DNA from: Adiantum capillus-veneris
Lineage: Eukaryota > Streptophyta > Polypodiopsida > Polypodiales > Pteridaceae
Length of the DNA: 64,000 bases
Direction of reading: 5' to 3'
Assembly (NCBI GenBank): GCA_014529385.2
Contig: CM043955.1
Span: 144,743,140-144,807,139, forward strand
Below are positions 1-10,015 of the stretch, one piece after another. Below the pieces are notes generated by a model. It ran no database searches. It was not told where the DNA came from and worked only from the letters and a program-made list of their open reading frames with translations. Position numbers and translations under genes: made by a program. How positions within the stretch are numbered: the first letter of the stretch is position 1; each line of letters begins with the position of its first letter.

Positions 1-509
1 GTGTAATTGGCCTTTTTCTCTTTGTACACCTTGACTTCATCCCTTCGTTTTGTCACATTGTCTCCCTGATTGGAGAGATCTAGTGCATGGGCTACAACCC
101 GCTCCGTGATGATGATCTGTGTATCGGGTCTGCCTTGCAAATCTGTCACCTTGGCCACTCCATCCTCTTTGATGCTTGTTACAAACTCCCATACTCTTTT
201 GACGTCCACCCCTGCTGGTATTGCTTCGAAATAGTTATGGAGGTCAATTTTCTCCAAGTAGCCGGCCATTTTGCTTCGGACAAATTCATTGAGCTCTCTT
301 GGCAGCATTGGCAGCTCTATTACATTGCCTTCATTGTCTTTGAACACTCCCTGGTAGATCTGTAGGTCGTTTGACTCTAACAGATCTTCCTGTATCCAGG
401 TGCTAGTTGGCTTTAGTGTTCCCTCTGGAATGACAAAAGGTTCCACCTCGTCCAGATAATCTTTGATTGTCATTCTTTTCTTCTTTGCCGGTGACTTCGA
501 GGCTGCCAT
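1..509 (-). CDS. Hypothetical protein, N-terminal part (runs off window); candidate accessory ORF of element D
   Basis: An open frame of 169 codons begins at the ATG at 507-509 and reads leftwards without a stop to the window edge. The start is lysine-rich (MAASKSPAKKKR), followed by a mixed acidic and hydrophobic region; I see no signal peptide, membrane segment or catalytic motif. I do not recognise the family. It has the same strand as element D and lies about 2.8 kb beyond the end of D pol, the place where A and B carry their accessory ORF. Minus-strand CTAAC (537-541) and CAG (515-517) precede the ATG, resembling a branch point and 3' splice site. It could instead be the first ORF of another element or a plant gene exon. 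Coding is fairly sure because the frame is long and the composition sensible; the function is unknown. Confidence 0.5.
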   Translation of the reverse strand, partial: MAASKSPAKKKRMTIKDYLDEVEPFVIPEGTLKPTSTWIQEDLLESNDLQIYQGVFKDNEGNVIELPMLPRELNEFVRSKMAGYLEKIDLHNYFEAIPAGVDVKRVWEFVTSIKEDGVAKVTDLQGRPDTQIIITERVVAHALDLSNQGDNVTKRRDEVKVYKEKKANY

Positions 510-650
510 AGATCCTGTTGCACTCAGTAATCCAAAGTTAGCGTTTTTTCCATATTAGCTGCGAAACTGAGTTTTACTCATCCAACTTAAAAGGAATTTG
601 TGAAGCTGTGCATGTGCTCACAGTGCAAATATGGCCAAAAATTTCCATCG

Positions 651-1527
651 AGACATTCTACGCATAGGATGTCTTTTTCTTCAGAATTGGTTCATACTTG
701 ACATGTAGGTAGTGTAAGGCTCATGGAACATGGTTATAAGCTTGGATTTGAATTTGGATGTCAAAAAGTGGATTTTTGGGCTGATTAGGCTTTAGGTCAC
801 AATTTGGGTAGGTTGTCCATCATGGGTAGCAATTGATGTCCAATTGGGTTGAAACTTGGTATTTGGGCTCAATGCATCATGGTATTGGCTCCTATGATGT
901 CATTTCTTGCACAGAAGGCTAAATATGTGCTGAAGACATCCTACGCGTAGGATGTCTTTTTCATCAGAATTGCATGAAACTTGTTCTGTGGGTTGTCCTT
1001 GGCCTATGGAACAATGCCATGTTCTTGGATTTGAATTTGGATAAGATTTGATGCTTGTAGGGCTCTGTGAGGTGTTTTTGGGCTCAAGAAGTGTATCTTG
1101 AAGGTGTTGGGGGTCAAAAGTGATTAGAATGGCATCAAATTTGACATATGGGCTCTTGATGATGAGGTAATTAGATCTAAAATGACAAAACATCCCTTCC
1201 ATGCCAAAAAGGTCCATTAGACATCCTACGCGTAGGATGTCTAATTCATCATTTTTACTCCCTGACCACACAGATGGTTTGCTGATGTGTATGTGAATGT
1301 GTTGTGCAAGTTTCATGAGATTTGGACAAGATTTGGTAGGTCAATGGCCCATTATTGCCTCTATGCCCTAACTTTGCGTTTTTCCATCCATATGAGGTCA
1401 AATCTGGTCCAAATGTGATGAAACTTGGTGTAGGGCTTGTAAATGTCATTCAGAACATGTGCATGACAAAAATTGTTGGGTTTTGTGCCAAAAAGTGCCT
1501 TTGAGACATCCTACGCGTAGGATGTCT
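651..1527. repeat. Degenerate ~285-bp tandem repeat, each unit headed by a 24-bp palindrome
   Basis: Palindromes with the core ACATCCTACGCGTAGGATGT lie at 651-674 (two mismatches), 934-957, 1219-1242 and 1504-1527 (all three perfect), spaced 283, 285 and 285 bp. The DNA between them is only weakly alignable: the first two units share pieces such as TTGGATTTGAATTTGGAT and TTTTGGGCT. The palindromes are therefore far better conserved than their spacers. The same palindrome recurs in the D leader at 47293-48161. ORFs reading through the units are not credible. Confidence 0.85.
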
Positions 1528-3015
1528 CCTGATGATTTTTTCAGTGTTAGTGCTCCCAGTGCTTGGCCTTTGCCCCCCTAAGTCCCTTTTGAGCCTAATT
1601 TCAACAAAAAAGTCAAATGGATAGAGTATAACTCCCTGTGTGGACTTCAGAGCCTCAGAGCTGTTTTTTGACTTTTGGAGTGCTTTTTGGCGATGAAATT
1701 TTTCGATGTTGGTCTCCATAGCTTCCCAATCCCTTGGGGATCCTTGCCGTATGGTTTTTGTCGACTTTGGCTTCACCGGAGCTCCATTTGGCAATTTGTC
1801 GTTTTCGAAGCACCCGTGGTTGCGTTTACATATCTTTGATGATTTGTGGTGGTCTACCACCATAGTACTTGGTTGTTGATGGTCTAGGAAAGCCGCTCGT
1901 GAAGTTTGGTGGCAAACGGACTTGCAATTTGGCCGCAAGTGCCTTTTGACGCTTTGTGTGTCTGATGCCGTTTTTGAGGTTTAGTGCCGCTTCGGGTCAC
2001 TCTTTGGTCATGCAGGTCATATGGACTTGTCGAGCATGTCGAGATGCTCCTACCCATAAATTTTGGTAGCATTTGGTCGCCGATTCGCCGATTTCCCATT
2101 TGGTGGCCTCTTGCGGGTTTCTGGGAATTAGGGTTTTTCCCTATGGTTTCCCACTGCCTTTGGCTATCCAGGACTGGTCTCCTAGACTAGGGTAAGCTGC
2201 TGATGAAGTCTTGTTGCTTTCGGGTTAGCTGTTAGGCCGCCGTCTCTACTTGTAGGTCTCTACTGCTCGCTTTGTGTGTGACCTCTACGCTCGTTTTCGC
2301 GACATAATGACAAACATGCGCGAAAAGCTCAAGGTGGTGAGCCTACCTCTCATGTCTGGAGCTGGTCAGGTAGATGTGCGCGTCGTAGAATCTGCTGGAA
2401 GGTCGATCCGTTCTAGGTGGCAGAAGCTCTCTCCACAAGGTCAATAGTGAGAATGAGCTAAAAATGGGGTGGAAATTTCTTATAATGGAGGTCCCCGAAC
2501 CATTTTTCATGAAATTTGACATGTGATCCTATCTTTCTGCAAGAAGCAGTTTAGGCTCAAAAATTTCTTGATTTGGACTCCATTTGCCCTGTTTACCAGA
2601 AATTTGTCATTTCGGTCAAAACCTGGCCAAAACACGCTTTTCGCTCCAGTCTCATAATTGCACCCCCACTGTACCATAGGTTGTCCTTTAGTCACTGGTC
2701 ATCCCCATATTTTTTGTTTTTCGTTACGTCTGTTTTTCACCTGTTTTTTTGTATTTTTGAAGTTTTTCTGCCGAAAATTAGCAAAATTAAAAGAAAAATA
2801 GCAAATCAAACCCAGACAATTCCCAAAAATCATAATAGATCACAAACATCACCGCAACACATTATAAACACTCACATGCAATTTTTATGGTCGGATTTCT
2901 CCGTTTTACCAATATTTTGCATGAAAAATGGCTATTTCTACTTATATACACACTCCTAGGGGCTTGATTTGGCGTTTGGCCCCCTATACCTGTAGCTTCA
3001 TGCTGTATCAGGGCA
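1528..3015. other. Non-coding stretch, no gene recognised
   Basis: The short ORFs here (for example 1450-1938 on the minus strand) have no recognisable domain and unlikely composition. No LTR, primer-binding site or RNA gene could be identified. The DNA lies between the palindrome repeat and the end of D pol and is probably 3' non-coding sequence of D or of a related element. Confidence 0.5.
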
Positions 3016-3140
3016 TATATACTTGGGTTACTCCAGAAAATTTTGCAATCAAACGTCAACTCTTAAAATAGTCGAAAATCATGCCCTTTTTTGCTGTTTC
3101 TGTTATTGGTTCGGCATTGAGAATGCCTCCCCCCCTCCTA
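3016..3140 (-). promoter_or_regulatory. Polypurine tract and TATA-like box just after D pol
   Basis: On the minus strand, downstream of the pol stop, a purine run (complement of CCTCCCCCCCTCCTA, 3126-3140) is followed about 105 bp later by TATATA (3016-3021). The order matches the internal polypurine tract and TATA box after pol in elements A and B. No 3' LTR start (TGTAAATATT) follows, so this is an internal tract and not the usual tract bordering the LTR. Promoter activity is inferred. Confidence 0.4.
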
Positions 3141-3306
3141 GTCGGAGTCCTCCCGGACGACAAGGTTTCGCCTCGGAGTATGTGCCGTGCATAGGTTGAA
3201 AAAGTTGTGCTAATGCCTGGCCGATTAATGTGGCCCTATTTTATGCATACTCGGTCAATGCATGGAAAAATTAATGCTGTGCAAGAGAAGGGAATAAGCA
3301 AGATGC

Positions 3307-5159
3307 TTATTGGCACTCGCCGTCGAGGCTTCCTGTTTTCTTTGCAAGTAGCAGCTGTAACTCTACTGCTCTCTGTTTAATTGTCCTTTTGGCAAGAGGC
3401 AATTGCTTTGCCGATGCTGTTGATGGAGGCGTAGCTTTTTCTGAGGATAGAATTGGCTGGGATGTAATATCTATGGGCCTTATGGCCTTGGCTTTCCATT
3501 GGTATTTTGTTGCTGCCGACTTTTGTAGATGGTTTGGCACTTTCTTGTTTGCCACTGGTTTGTCTTTCATCGGCATCCACATATATCGGTTTCCTTTTTT
3601 GAAATGCCGCTCTCTGCTTTCCATTATTGCGTGTACGGCAGGTAGTTCCTTTTGCTTTTGCTTTGGTATCCAAATCTGAGTAACATTTGGATTATTGCTA
3701 AGCATTTTCTTTGGTATCCACATTTGTTTTATGCCCTTGGTTTGGGGTTGAACCGTCTGCTCTGTTGGAATCCGTTTGTTACATTGTTGTTTTTCCGCCA
3801 TTGCATTTCTATCCTTCCGCATCCATACTTGTTTACCTTGTTTTGGTAGTCTAGATTTTTGCAGTGTGGCTGGTGACTTCATATGTCTGTAATTAGCATG
3901 GTTGGCTTTTACCTGGTTGTTGGTCTCGGGTTTCATGTTGTTCTTTGATGGCATTTGTGCTTTTGTCTTTGTTGCCAGTGATTGCATGGCTTGCAGTTGA
4001 TCATGATGGTATTGCTGAGCAAAAGCTATCACCTGTCGTTCATGTTCATGTTGAATTTTGACAGCCTTTGCTTTCCAATCTATCTGCACATTGTATGCTT
4101 TTTGCCAAGGTTGCCCTAGCATCATTGGGTGTTGTGTGCTTTCATCTGTCACCACATAGAATTTGTGTGGATAGATATATTGATGTATCTGTACATGCAA
4201 TATAGTCCATCCCAATATTGTCAATGGGTGTGATGTGCTACTTTCCAGCACTTGGGGAGTAGGATGAAGTTGATCTGTGACTTTGAGCTGTTGGTATAAT
4301 CCGTAAGAGATCAAATTTGCTTGAGCACCCGAATCAAGCAAAGCTGTTGATTCAACTTGATTGTTGCCTACTTTGACTGTAATTATTGGCTCCACTGTTT
4401 CCTCCTCCAACTCAGTCAGTCGAATGGCATTGATTCGCAATGGTGCTCCACTTTTCTGCTGTTGTTGCAGAAGCCGTCTTTTAGCAATGCGTTCCTGTGC
4501 TTCGGCTTGAGCTTCCTCCCGTACTCTCTCTTTTTCCTTCATTCTTTGCTTTCCTTGATGAATTTGTTGGAGCATCTCCTGTGTGAGTGGTAGATGATAT
4601 CTTCTCAGTCGACACCCACTAATCCAGTTTGGCATTTCTTCACCTGCTAGTGTAGCAAGCTTGACAACTCCACTTTGTGATAGATCATGAATCACAAATG
4701 GTCCCATCCCTCGCTTTTTAAGTTTCTTGGCATGTTGCTTCAAGGTATGAACAAGTACGTAATCACCTGTTTTGAACTCTTTGGTACGCACATGTTTGTC
4801 AAAAAATTCCTTTTGTCTTCTCTTTTTAGCATAGATTGAAGCGACAGCTCGTAAGCGGAGTTCATCTAGCTTTTCAAGATCATTAATTCTTGAAGAGAGT
4901 TCATGCCCTATCCATTCCAAGCTTGTTGCTACTTGTAGAGTTGGGATTAAAAACTCTATAGGTAGTATAGCATTTAGCCCAAACACCATGTTGTATGGTG
5001 TTGTTCCTATTGATGTTTTGTAAGCTACCCTATATGCCCATAGTGTTGAGTGTAGCTATTGATCCCAATCGGTTCTTGATGCTGACACTATTTTAGTGAG
5101 AACCGTGCATAGTGTTTTATTTGTGGCCTCAGCTTGCCCATTGGCCTATGGATGGTATG
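3307..5159 (-). pseudogene. Element D pol, C-terminal part: integrase end, second retropepsin-like domain, W-x-P-K tail
   Basis: Beyond the A insertion the integrase continues with the catalytic-Glu region (ANGQAEATNK) and two in-frame stops; the clean frame is 4989-3307 (560 aa). Residues 1-110 give the integrase C-terminus with a GPF-type module (MGPFVIHDL). Around residue 215 comes a retropepsin-like motif, ALLDSGAQANLIS, followed about 75 residues later by MMLGQPWQ, the usual spacing of an aspartic protease core. The last 230 residues are rich in K, Q, M and W, with repeated W-[IM]-P-K-like motifs (MWIPKK, IWIPKQ, MWMPMK). A protease-like domain after integrase is not the normal Ty3/gypsy order. 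The same order appears in A and B. Confidence 0.85.
5155..5159. repeat. Target-site duplication of element A, left copy (GTATG)
   Basis: GTATG directly precedes TGTTAACC of the 5' LTR and recurs at 25769-25773 directly after the 3' LTR. Removing A restores the D integrase frame. Confidence 0.95.
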
Positions 5160-5358
5160 TGTTAACCCTCACGGCTCACGGACACCCCATCACCTACGAC
5201 GGACGTGTATTATGTATTTGGTAGAGTCAGGTACCGGGCTTGTCGGACCAATAGGAAAAAGGTAAGAGTGATCGCCGATGAGAGGCGCACTCTAACTGGG
5301 ACATTCAAGGGATTAGTTGGCTAAGCATGGGCGCCCAAGTGTGAATGGGGTGAGCTCA

Positions 5359-5365
5359 TATAAAA
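5359..5365 (+). promoter_or_regulatory. TATA box of the A 5' LTR
   Basis: CTCATATAAAA, about 200 bp into the LTR, is conserved at the same place in B (29567-29573) and C (61010-61016). Transcription probably starts about 30 bp downstream, which puts the GA tract in the transcribed part. Confidence 0.7.
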
Positions 5366-5475
5366 CCCAACTAAACCTAAAATTCATTCATTCTCTCATT
5401 TGTGCAATAGAAGAGTGCTCTTGCTCTATCTCCATCTCCATCTTCTTCTTCTTCACCTCCTTGTGTGTGTGTGTA

Positions 5476-5525
<50 letters not shown>

Positions 5526-5633
5526 CGATCGAGCATTGCAGCAGCACGACGGCGGTGAAGCGATTGAGCGCGACGTAGCGGCGTCTCCTTCTTCTTCGCG
5601 GCGAGGAATCCTCCACGGCAGGAGCATAGAGCG

Positions 5634-5639
5634 GTGAGT
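5634..5639 (+). promoter_or_regulatory. Donor-like splice site in the LTR (GTGAGT)
   Basis: GTGAGT sits in the 3' part of the LTR, about 120 bp before its end, and is kept in all full LTRs of the family (25142, 29370, 42044 and 60811 copies). It would be the natural 5' splice site for a short leader exon joined to the accessory ORF. Inferred from sequence only. Confidence 0.5.
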
Positions 5640-5764
5640 GACACACCATTGCCCTCTTTTGAGCTTACTAGTTAAGCTAGTTGTGTGCTTGGAGCCGTCT
5701 ATGGCTCGCACACAGTGTTAGGCAAGGCCCTTGCTTCGACAGTGCGGCAAGGAGCGCACATTTT

Positions 5765-5782
5765 TGGCGCCGCTGCCGGGGA
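5765..5782 (+). other. Primer-binding site, tRNA-Asp type (element A)
   Basis: TGGCGCCGCTGCCGGGGA starts 4 nt after the LTR end and is complementary to the 3' end of plant tRNA-Asp, as is typical for Athila/Tat elements. Confidence 0.9.
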
Positions 5783-6417
5783 ATCGCCCTGCACTAAGCC
5801 CAAGAGGCACTTTGTGCTTCTCCTATGAGTTGTTTGTAGTAGGAAAGAAGAGGAAGAGGAAGAGGAATGAGTTGTTTTTCTGCAAGTTGTTAATTTCTGT
5901 ATTGTCTGCAAGTTCTGTGATTTCTGCATAATGTTGTGTTTTCTGTTTGCACACAGTCTTTGCACAATTAGTAGTCGTTAGTCTGTTTGCAGTGAATGAA
6001 TAAGTAGGAAAGCAGTTAGCAATTTCTGCTTGCACACAGTCTGTACACAGTTTTCTGTCAAGGTTTGCCTGCACACAGTCTTTGCACAGTAAGGTAGTGA
6101 GAGAGGAAGTAGGTGGACAGTTAGCTCACTGTCAGTAAGCAGTTAACAGATTAGTTAGTAGATTAGTTAGTGGTTAGCAGCACTGTTAGTAAGTAGATAA
6201 GGTAGTGAGCTGTGAGCTGTTGACCGGGAGGTTAGGTAGGTGACAGTGTGTGTGGCCAAGAAAGGGTCACCTAAACCGCGCGCGGTCGTCGCCCAAAAAA
6301 ATAAAAAATAAAAAAATAAAATAAAATAAATTTAAAAATAAAAAAAAAGCTGAAAATATTTAAGCGTGAGTGACTGGGCTACACTAAAATTTTGATCGGG
6401 ATCGGGATCATTTCCCC

Positions 6418-6470
6418 AAGCCCAAGCCCAAGCCCAAGCCCAAGACCAAGCCCAGGCCCAGGCCTCAGGC
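6418..6470 (+). repeat. AAGCCC hexamer repeat in the A leader
   Basis: About eight imperfect copies of AAGCCC/AGGCCC/AGGCCTC. Only a remnant is present in C (around 61815-61845) and none is evident in B, so it is not essential to the family. Confidence 0.8.
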
Positions 6471-6635
6471 CTCAGTCCTATGATATATACTAGACTCACT
6501 CTTATATATATACCCTACCCCCTCAAGAGGGAATGAGAGCATGTGGGGCAAGTCCTCCACTCTCCCTTCTCTTCCCACTTGCACCCTTAGACTTTCTAAT
6601 TTGGGCCTAGTTCCCTACTAGAAATTGACGGTTTT

Positions 6636-6726
6636 AGGGATTCCGAGGGCATAAAGTGACCAAACGGAGGGCTGTAAAGCACGGCACGTCCCTCTCATCG
6701 ACACGCTCGTTTTGAGCTATCATACG
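6636..6726 (+). promoter_or_regulatory. Conserved leader element upstream of gag (A copy)
   Basis: A ~90-bp block (GGATTCCGAGGGC ... GCTGTAAAGCACGGCACG ... ACGCTC ... GAGCTAT) occurs in the leaders of A, B (30438-30528) and C (61921-62013), while the surrounding leaders are largely unalignable. It lies 150-120 bp before the gag ATG. RNA packaging, dimerisation or translation control are possible roles; none is shown. Confidence 0.6.
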
Positions 6727-6872
6727 TTCTATTCTATAGCTGGGTCAGAAAAAAAGGACCAAAAAATCAAAAAATAAAAATAAAGAAAAGACTTGGGTTG
6801 CAAAACACCCAAAAATACTAGGTGAGCAGCCTTCACGGGCACTCATTGACACTTCTAGGGGATCCAAGTCAT

Positions 6873-8967
6873 ATGAACCTACGCTCTGGACGAGTGTTAG
6901 AGCACGAGCATATTGGTAATGCCTCCATTTACGCGGGCACCCATTATTCCTCCACCCTAGGTTCTGGACCTTCGGCCGGGACTCAAGGTAGCGCGACCCA
7001 AGATCCTCATATCGCGTCTAGTATCCTACACCAAACCCTGATAGTTCAAGTCAAGACATGCATGCCATGGGCCCACGGCCCGGGTCCAGTGTGTTTAGCC
7101 GCTTAAAAGAGACCCTTAGTAGAGCTACTCGCTCCAAACATGCGGTTAATGAAATAAATGAAGGGAGTGGGGAAGTAAATTTGTCATTCATGCCTAAAAC
7201 AGACCCTATGCTTCTTGAGAGTGTGAATGTGAATGTTCCATCCACTGCACCTCTTGATCCTTTAGGACTATCTCCCTATGAGGTTTTACTACCCGATGGT
7301 AGGAGTCTTGCCGAAGTACAAGAGATTGAACGCTATATGCAAGCAACAAGGGAGAGGAAAATTGAGAACCTACGAAGGCTAGAACAAAGTCGAACCCTGA
7401 AAGCAAAGGCTCCTATGACAACAATCATGCCAGCCGAGCAACCGAGTGCTCCCAAGGTAGCAGTCATGGAGGGGCAAGCGATGGGGAGCAATAATGCTTC
7501 CACCTTGAGGGAAACCTCTAGCACGCCAGGCCTAGATGGGATATTCCTAAACGAAAATTGGGAGTATGACCTAAAAGCAGAAGCTTTAACTGATCGGTAC
7601 ACAGGACACACCTATCATGTGGGTTGGTTAGATGCTCTACAATCCACATCGGGTGCTACTAGCATAAATGAGCAACAACAGAAAGTCTGTGATGTCCTCC
7701 ATAGGATTGTCGAGTTAGAAAGACAGAACACAGGGATCAACATGCCTTCAACAGGCCTAATGAGATTCTTGGATACGGGAAAGGCCAACCAACCAACCCT
7801 GTCACAAATGGAGACTCCCTCAGTGAGCCCCATTGATCCTCCATATGTTGTTTCGCTAGGAGCCTCAGTACAATCTGAGCCCACAAGTGGCAGCTTTACC
7901 TTCCCAGATCTAGCTCATCTTTCTCTTAATGACACTACGGCTACCATGCATATCCCATTGGTGAGCATGACAAGAAGTACACCATGGAGTTCATTTGTTA
8001 ACACTACGCCGATGCCTAGTAGCACAGTGCCCCCAACTATACCTACATGTATGTATCAATCATGTGCACCTGTCGTACCTCAGCCTCATGTAGCTCCTAC
8101 ACCTCCGATTATTCCAAGAGCTTACAATCCACAATGGAATTATCCAAGCTCTTATACAAGTGGAGCCATGCCATTTAATAATAACATGCCATATCAGGCA
8201 CCCTCTATGCCTAGGGCCATGCCTATAAACTTTGGACCACCGTCTGGTACACCACCATACGAAATTTGGGACCCAAGCGCCGCGCGTATGCCAAAGCCAA
8301 GGCCAACTCCCATCTCACATGTGGTTCCAGGAGCACATACACCCATTATAGTTGCTCAAATAGGAGATTTGGCAGCATTTGCTCAAACTATCGATCGCTC
8401 TATTGTGGAAAACATGCGTAGTGCACCTGATAGAGAGCCTAGGAGCAAGGCAGTTCAAGTAGCTAAGCTCACACAGAAATTCAGTGGAGACGGAGATGCT
8501 AGAAAGCATATGGAAGTCTTTGAACATGTGTGCGATTCCTTGGAAGAGCACAATGAGCTACATAAGTGTAAGGCTTTGAGTTTGACCCTAAGCGGAAAGG
8601 CTGGAGATTGGTATAGAACCTTCAGAGTAGAAGATAAAACGATCTACTCTACTCTTAGGAGATTGTTCTTGAAAGAGCACATACGAGAGGGAGTACTTTG
8701 GGGTGTAGCCTCTCAGCTCCAGAAAGCTTAACGAAAAAAAGGTGAATCCGTGAGAGACTTCATTAGTCGCCTAAAGAATTTGAATTCTCGATGCAATCCA
8801 AACGAGCGATTCAACAACAACCAATTGCTCGATAGATTCATTAGGGGACTACGACATGAAAGTATCTATAATGGCCTAGTCATTAGAGGTATCACTACTT
8901 GGGAAGCAGTCACCATGAATGCAATCCAATTGGAGGATAATTTAATGATTGCAGGAGAAAGAGTGTC
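6873..8967 (+). pseudogene. Element A gag, N-terminal and capsid part, broken
   Basis: The start ATG (MNLRSGRVLEHEH) matches the B and C gag starts. A ~34-bp deletion near 7020 relative to C shifts the frame; the main frame continues at 7058-8731. Proline-rich residues lead into the capsid region (GKAGDWYRTF, LRRLFLKEHIREGV). An in-frame TAA at 8729-8731 interrupts LQKA*RKKGES, where the inverted copy has CAA; the frame then runs on through DFISRLKNLNSRC. At about 8967 the sequence switches abruptly to the reverse complement of the element's 3' region, so the nucleocapsid part is missing here. Confidence 0.9.
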
Positions 8968-10015
8968 GGTCGCTAATTTGATGGTCGAAAGGCACTAGAG
9001 ATCGAATAATAATACCATGGGTAAGCTTCTTAATTTTCTGTGGTCAATTAAGTTGTTAATCGCAAGAGCCAAGTATTCATGTTCGAGGGCTGACTAGAGG
9101 CTATATCTAGAAGACCTTGTAGTTACGCTACCATAAAAGGAATTTCTCATGAAATCATCGCCTGACTGATTACTTTTTCTTTGACCCCGCAAAGTCTTTT
9201 CACAGTGATTCAATTTGATGTGTGTGCTTATTTTGTATACCTTGGGTTTTTTGCTTTTCAAGGAAAAGCGCCCATCTGGGAACCTCTAGGGCTCTAGTAC
9301 CATAGGCAATACATGTGAGTGAAGTACCAAATCAAGCTGAGATTTCTCTTCCAGCTTAAGATTTTACAGTGTGGCACTTTGATTTTTTGTTTGTTCATTT
9401 TCAGCATTTTAATTTTGTAACTTTGGGGGGTCATATAACACTGATACACCTCCCCAGGCTCATCACACTAGTAAACTCCCTTTATAATACTTAAGCTAAA
9501 GGTCAATAGGGTCAAGCCCACTAGAAAGCCCTAGTACATTTCACACAATGCTGCCTAAATTGGATTAAGAACTTAAGTAACCATTGATTATTAGGAAGGC
9601 ATTCCCCATGGTATTAAGAGAAGATCTCTAACACCTAACTTGGTCAAACTAGCTTAGTCGGATTGCTTGATTTTTAAACCTAGACAAGTGATTATGACGC
9701 AAAATTACATTGAATTAAATGTTTGATACTAAGCAAATGTGGTGAATATTAGGCTACCAATCCAAATTAAAGCAGACAATCATAGATGCAAAAAAGATAA
9801 GGGGCAATGGTAATGGACAAGAAACACCTGTTTGTGTCGAGATAAGATTCCATGAAGGTCCAAATCCTATCAATAGCAACACCCTCCTGTACACACTAGG
9901 AAACAAAAGGAATACCTCCAGGAGGCACATTAGTGGGAAAAGGTACCAACACTTATTGAACAAAACAAAAACCATAAGGAACCCTAACCTAATTATTTGC
10001 ACTCCCCCTAGAGAG
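8968..10015 (-). other. 3' non-coding region copy (inverted arm)
   Basis: About 1.05 kb downstream of the accessory ORF, clearly alignable with 23776-24850 and with 40697-41760 in B. A hydrophobic ORF at 9754-10002 is matched in the plus arm but not in B, so I regard it as chance. Confidence 0.85.

Larger units (their letters stand above)
5160..5760 (+). repeat. Element A 5' LTR
   Basis: 601 bp, TG...CA ends (TGTTAACCCTCACGG ... GGAGCGCACA). It contains a TATA box (5359-5365), a CT-rich stretch, (GT)n, a (GA)n tract at 5479-5523 and a conserved GTGAGT. Its partner is 25142-25768; family members are at 29370, 42044, 60537 and 60811. ORFs called across the GA tract are not genes. Confidence 0.97.
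5783..6872 (+). other. Element A untranslated leader
   Basis: 1.1 kb between primer-binding site and gag without a credible ORF. It holds repeated TTTCTGC and CACACAGTCT words (5880-6090), GTTAGTAG-type repeats (6110-6215), an A-rich stretch (6290-6350), AAGCCC hexamer repeats (6418-6470) and a conserved element at 6636-6726. Confidence 0.75.

Noticed and set aside
651-1527. CRISPR-like array of palindromic repeats
   Set aside because: Spacing is ~260 bp, the spacers are related to each other, and the setting is a plant retrotransposon; no cas genes.
1450-1938. 162-codon minus-strand ORF
   Set aside because: It overlaps the palindrome repeat, has no domain and shows composition typical of chance translation.
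5317-5711. ORFs on both strands inside the LTRs (also at 25359-25719, 29596-30092, 42198-42618, 61028-61328)
   Set aside because: They run through the GA tract and regulatory LTR sequence; lengths change with the repeat and no domain is present.
9754-10002. Hydrophobic ORF (82-88 aa) after the accessory ORF in both A arms (9754-10002 minus, 23781-24047 plus), possibly an env-like membrane protein
   Set aside because: The equivalent region of B (about 40700-40950) has stops in this frame and no start, so the similarity only reflects duplication within A.
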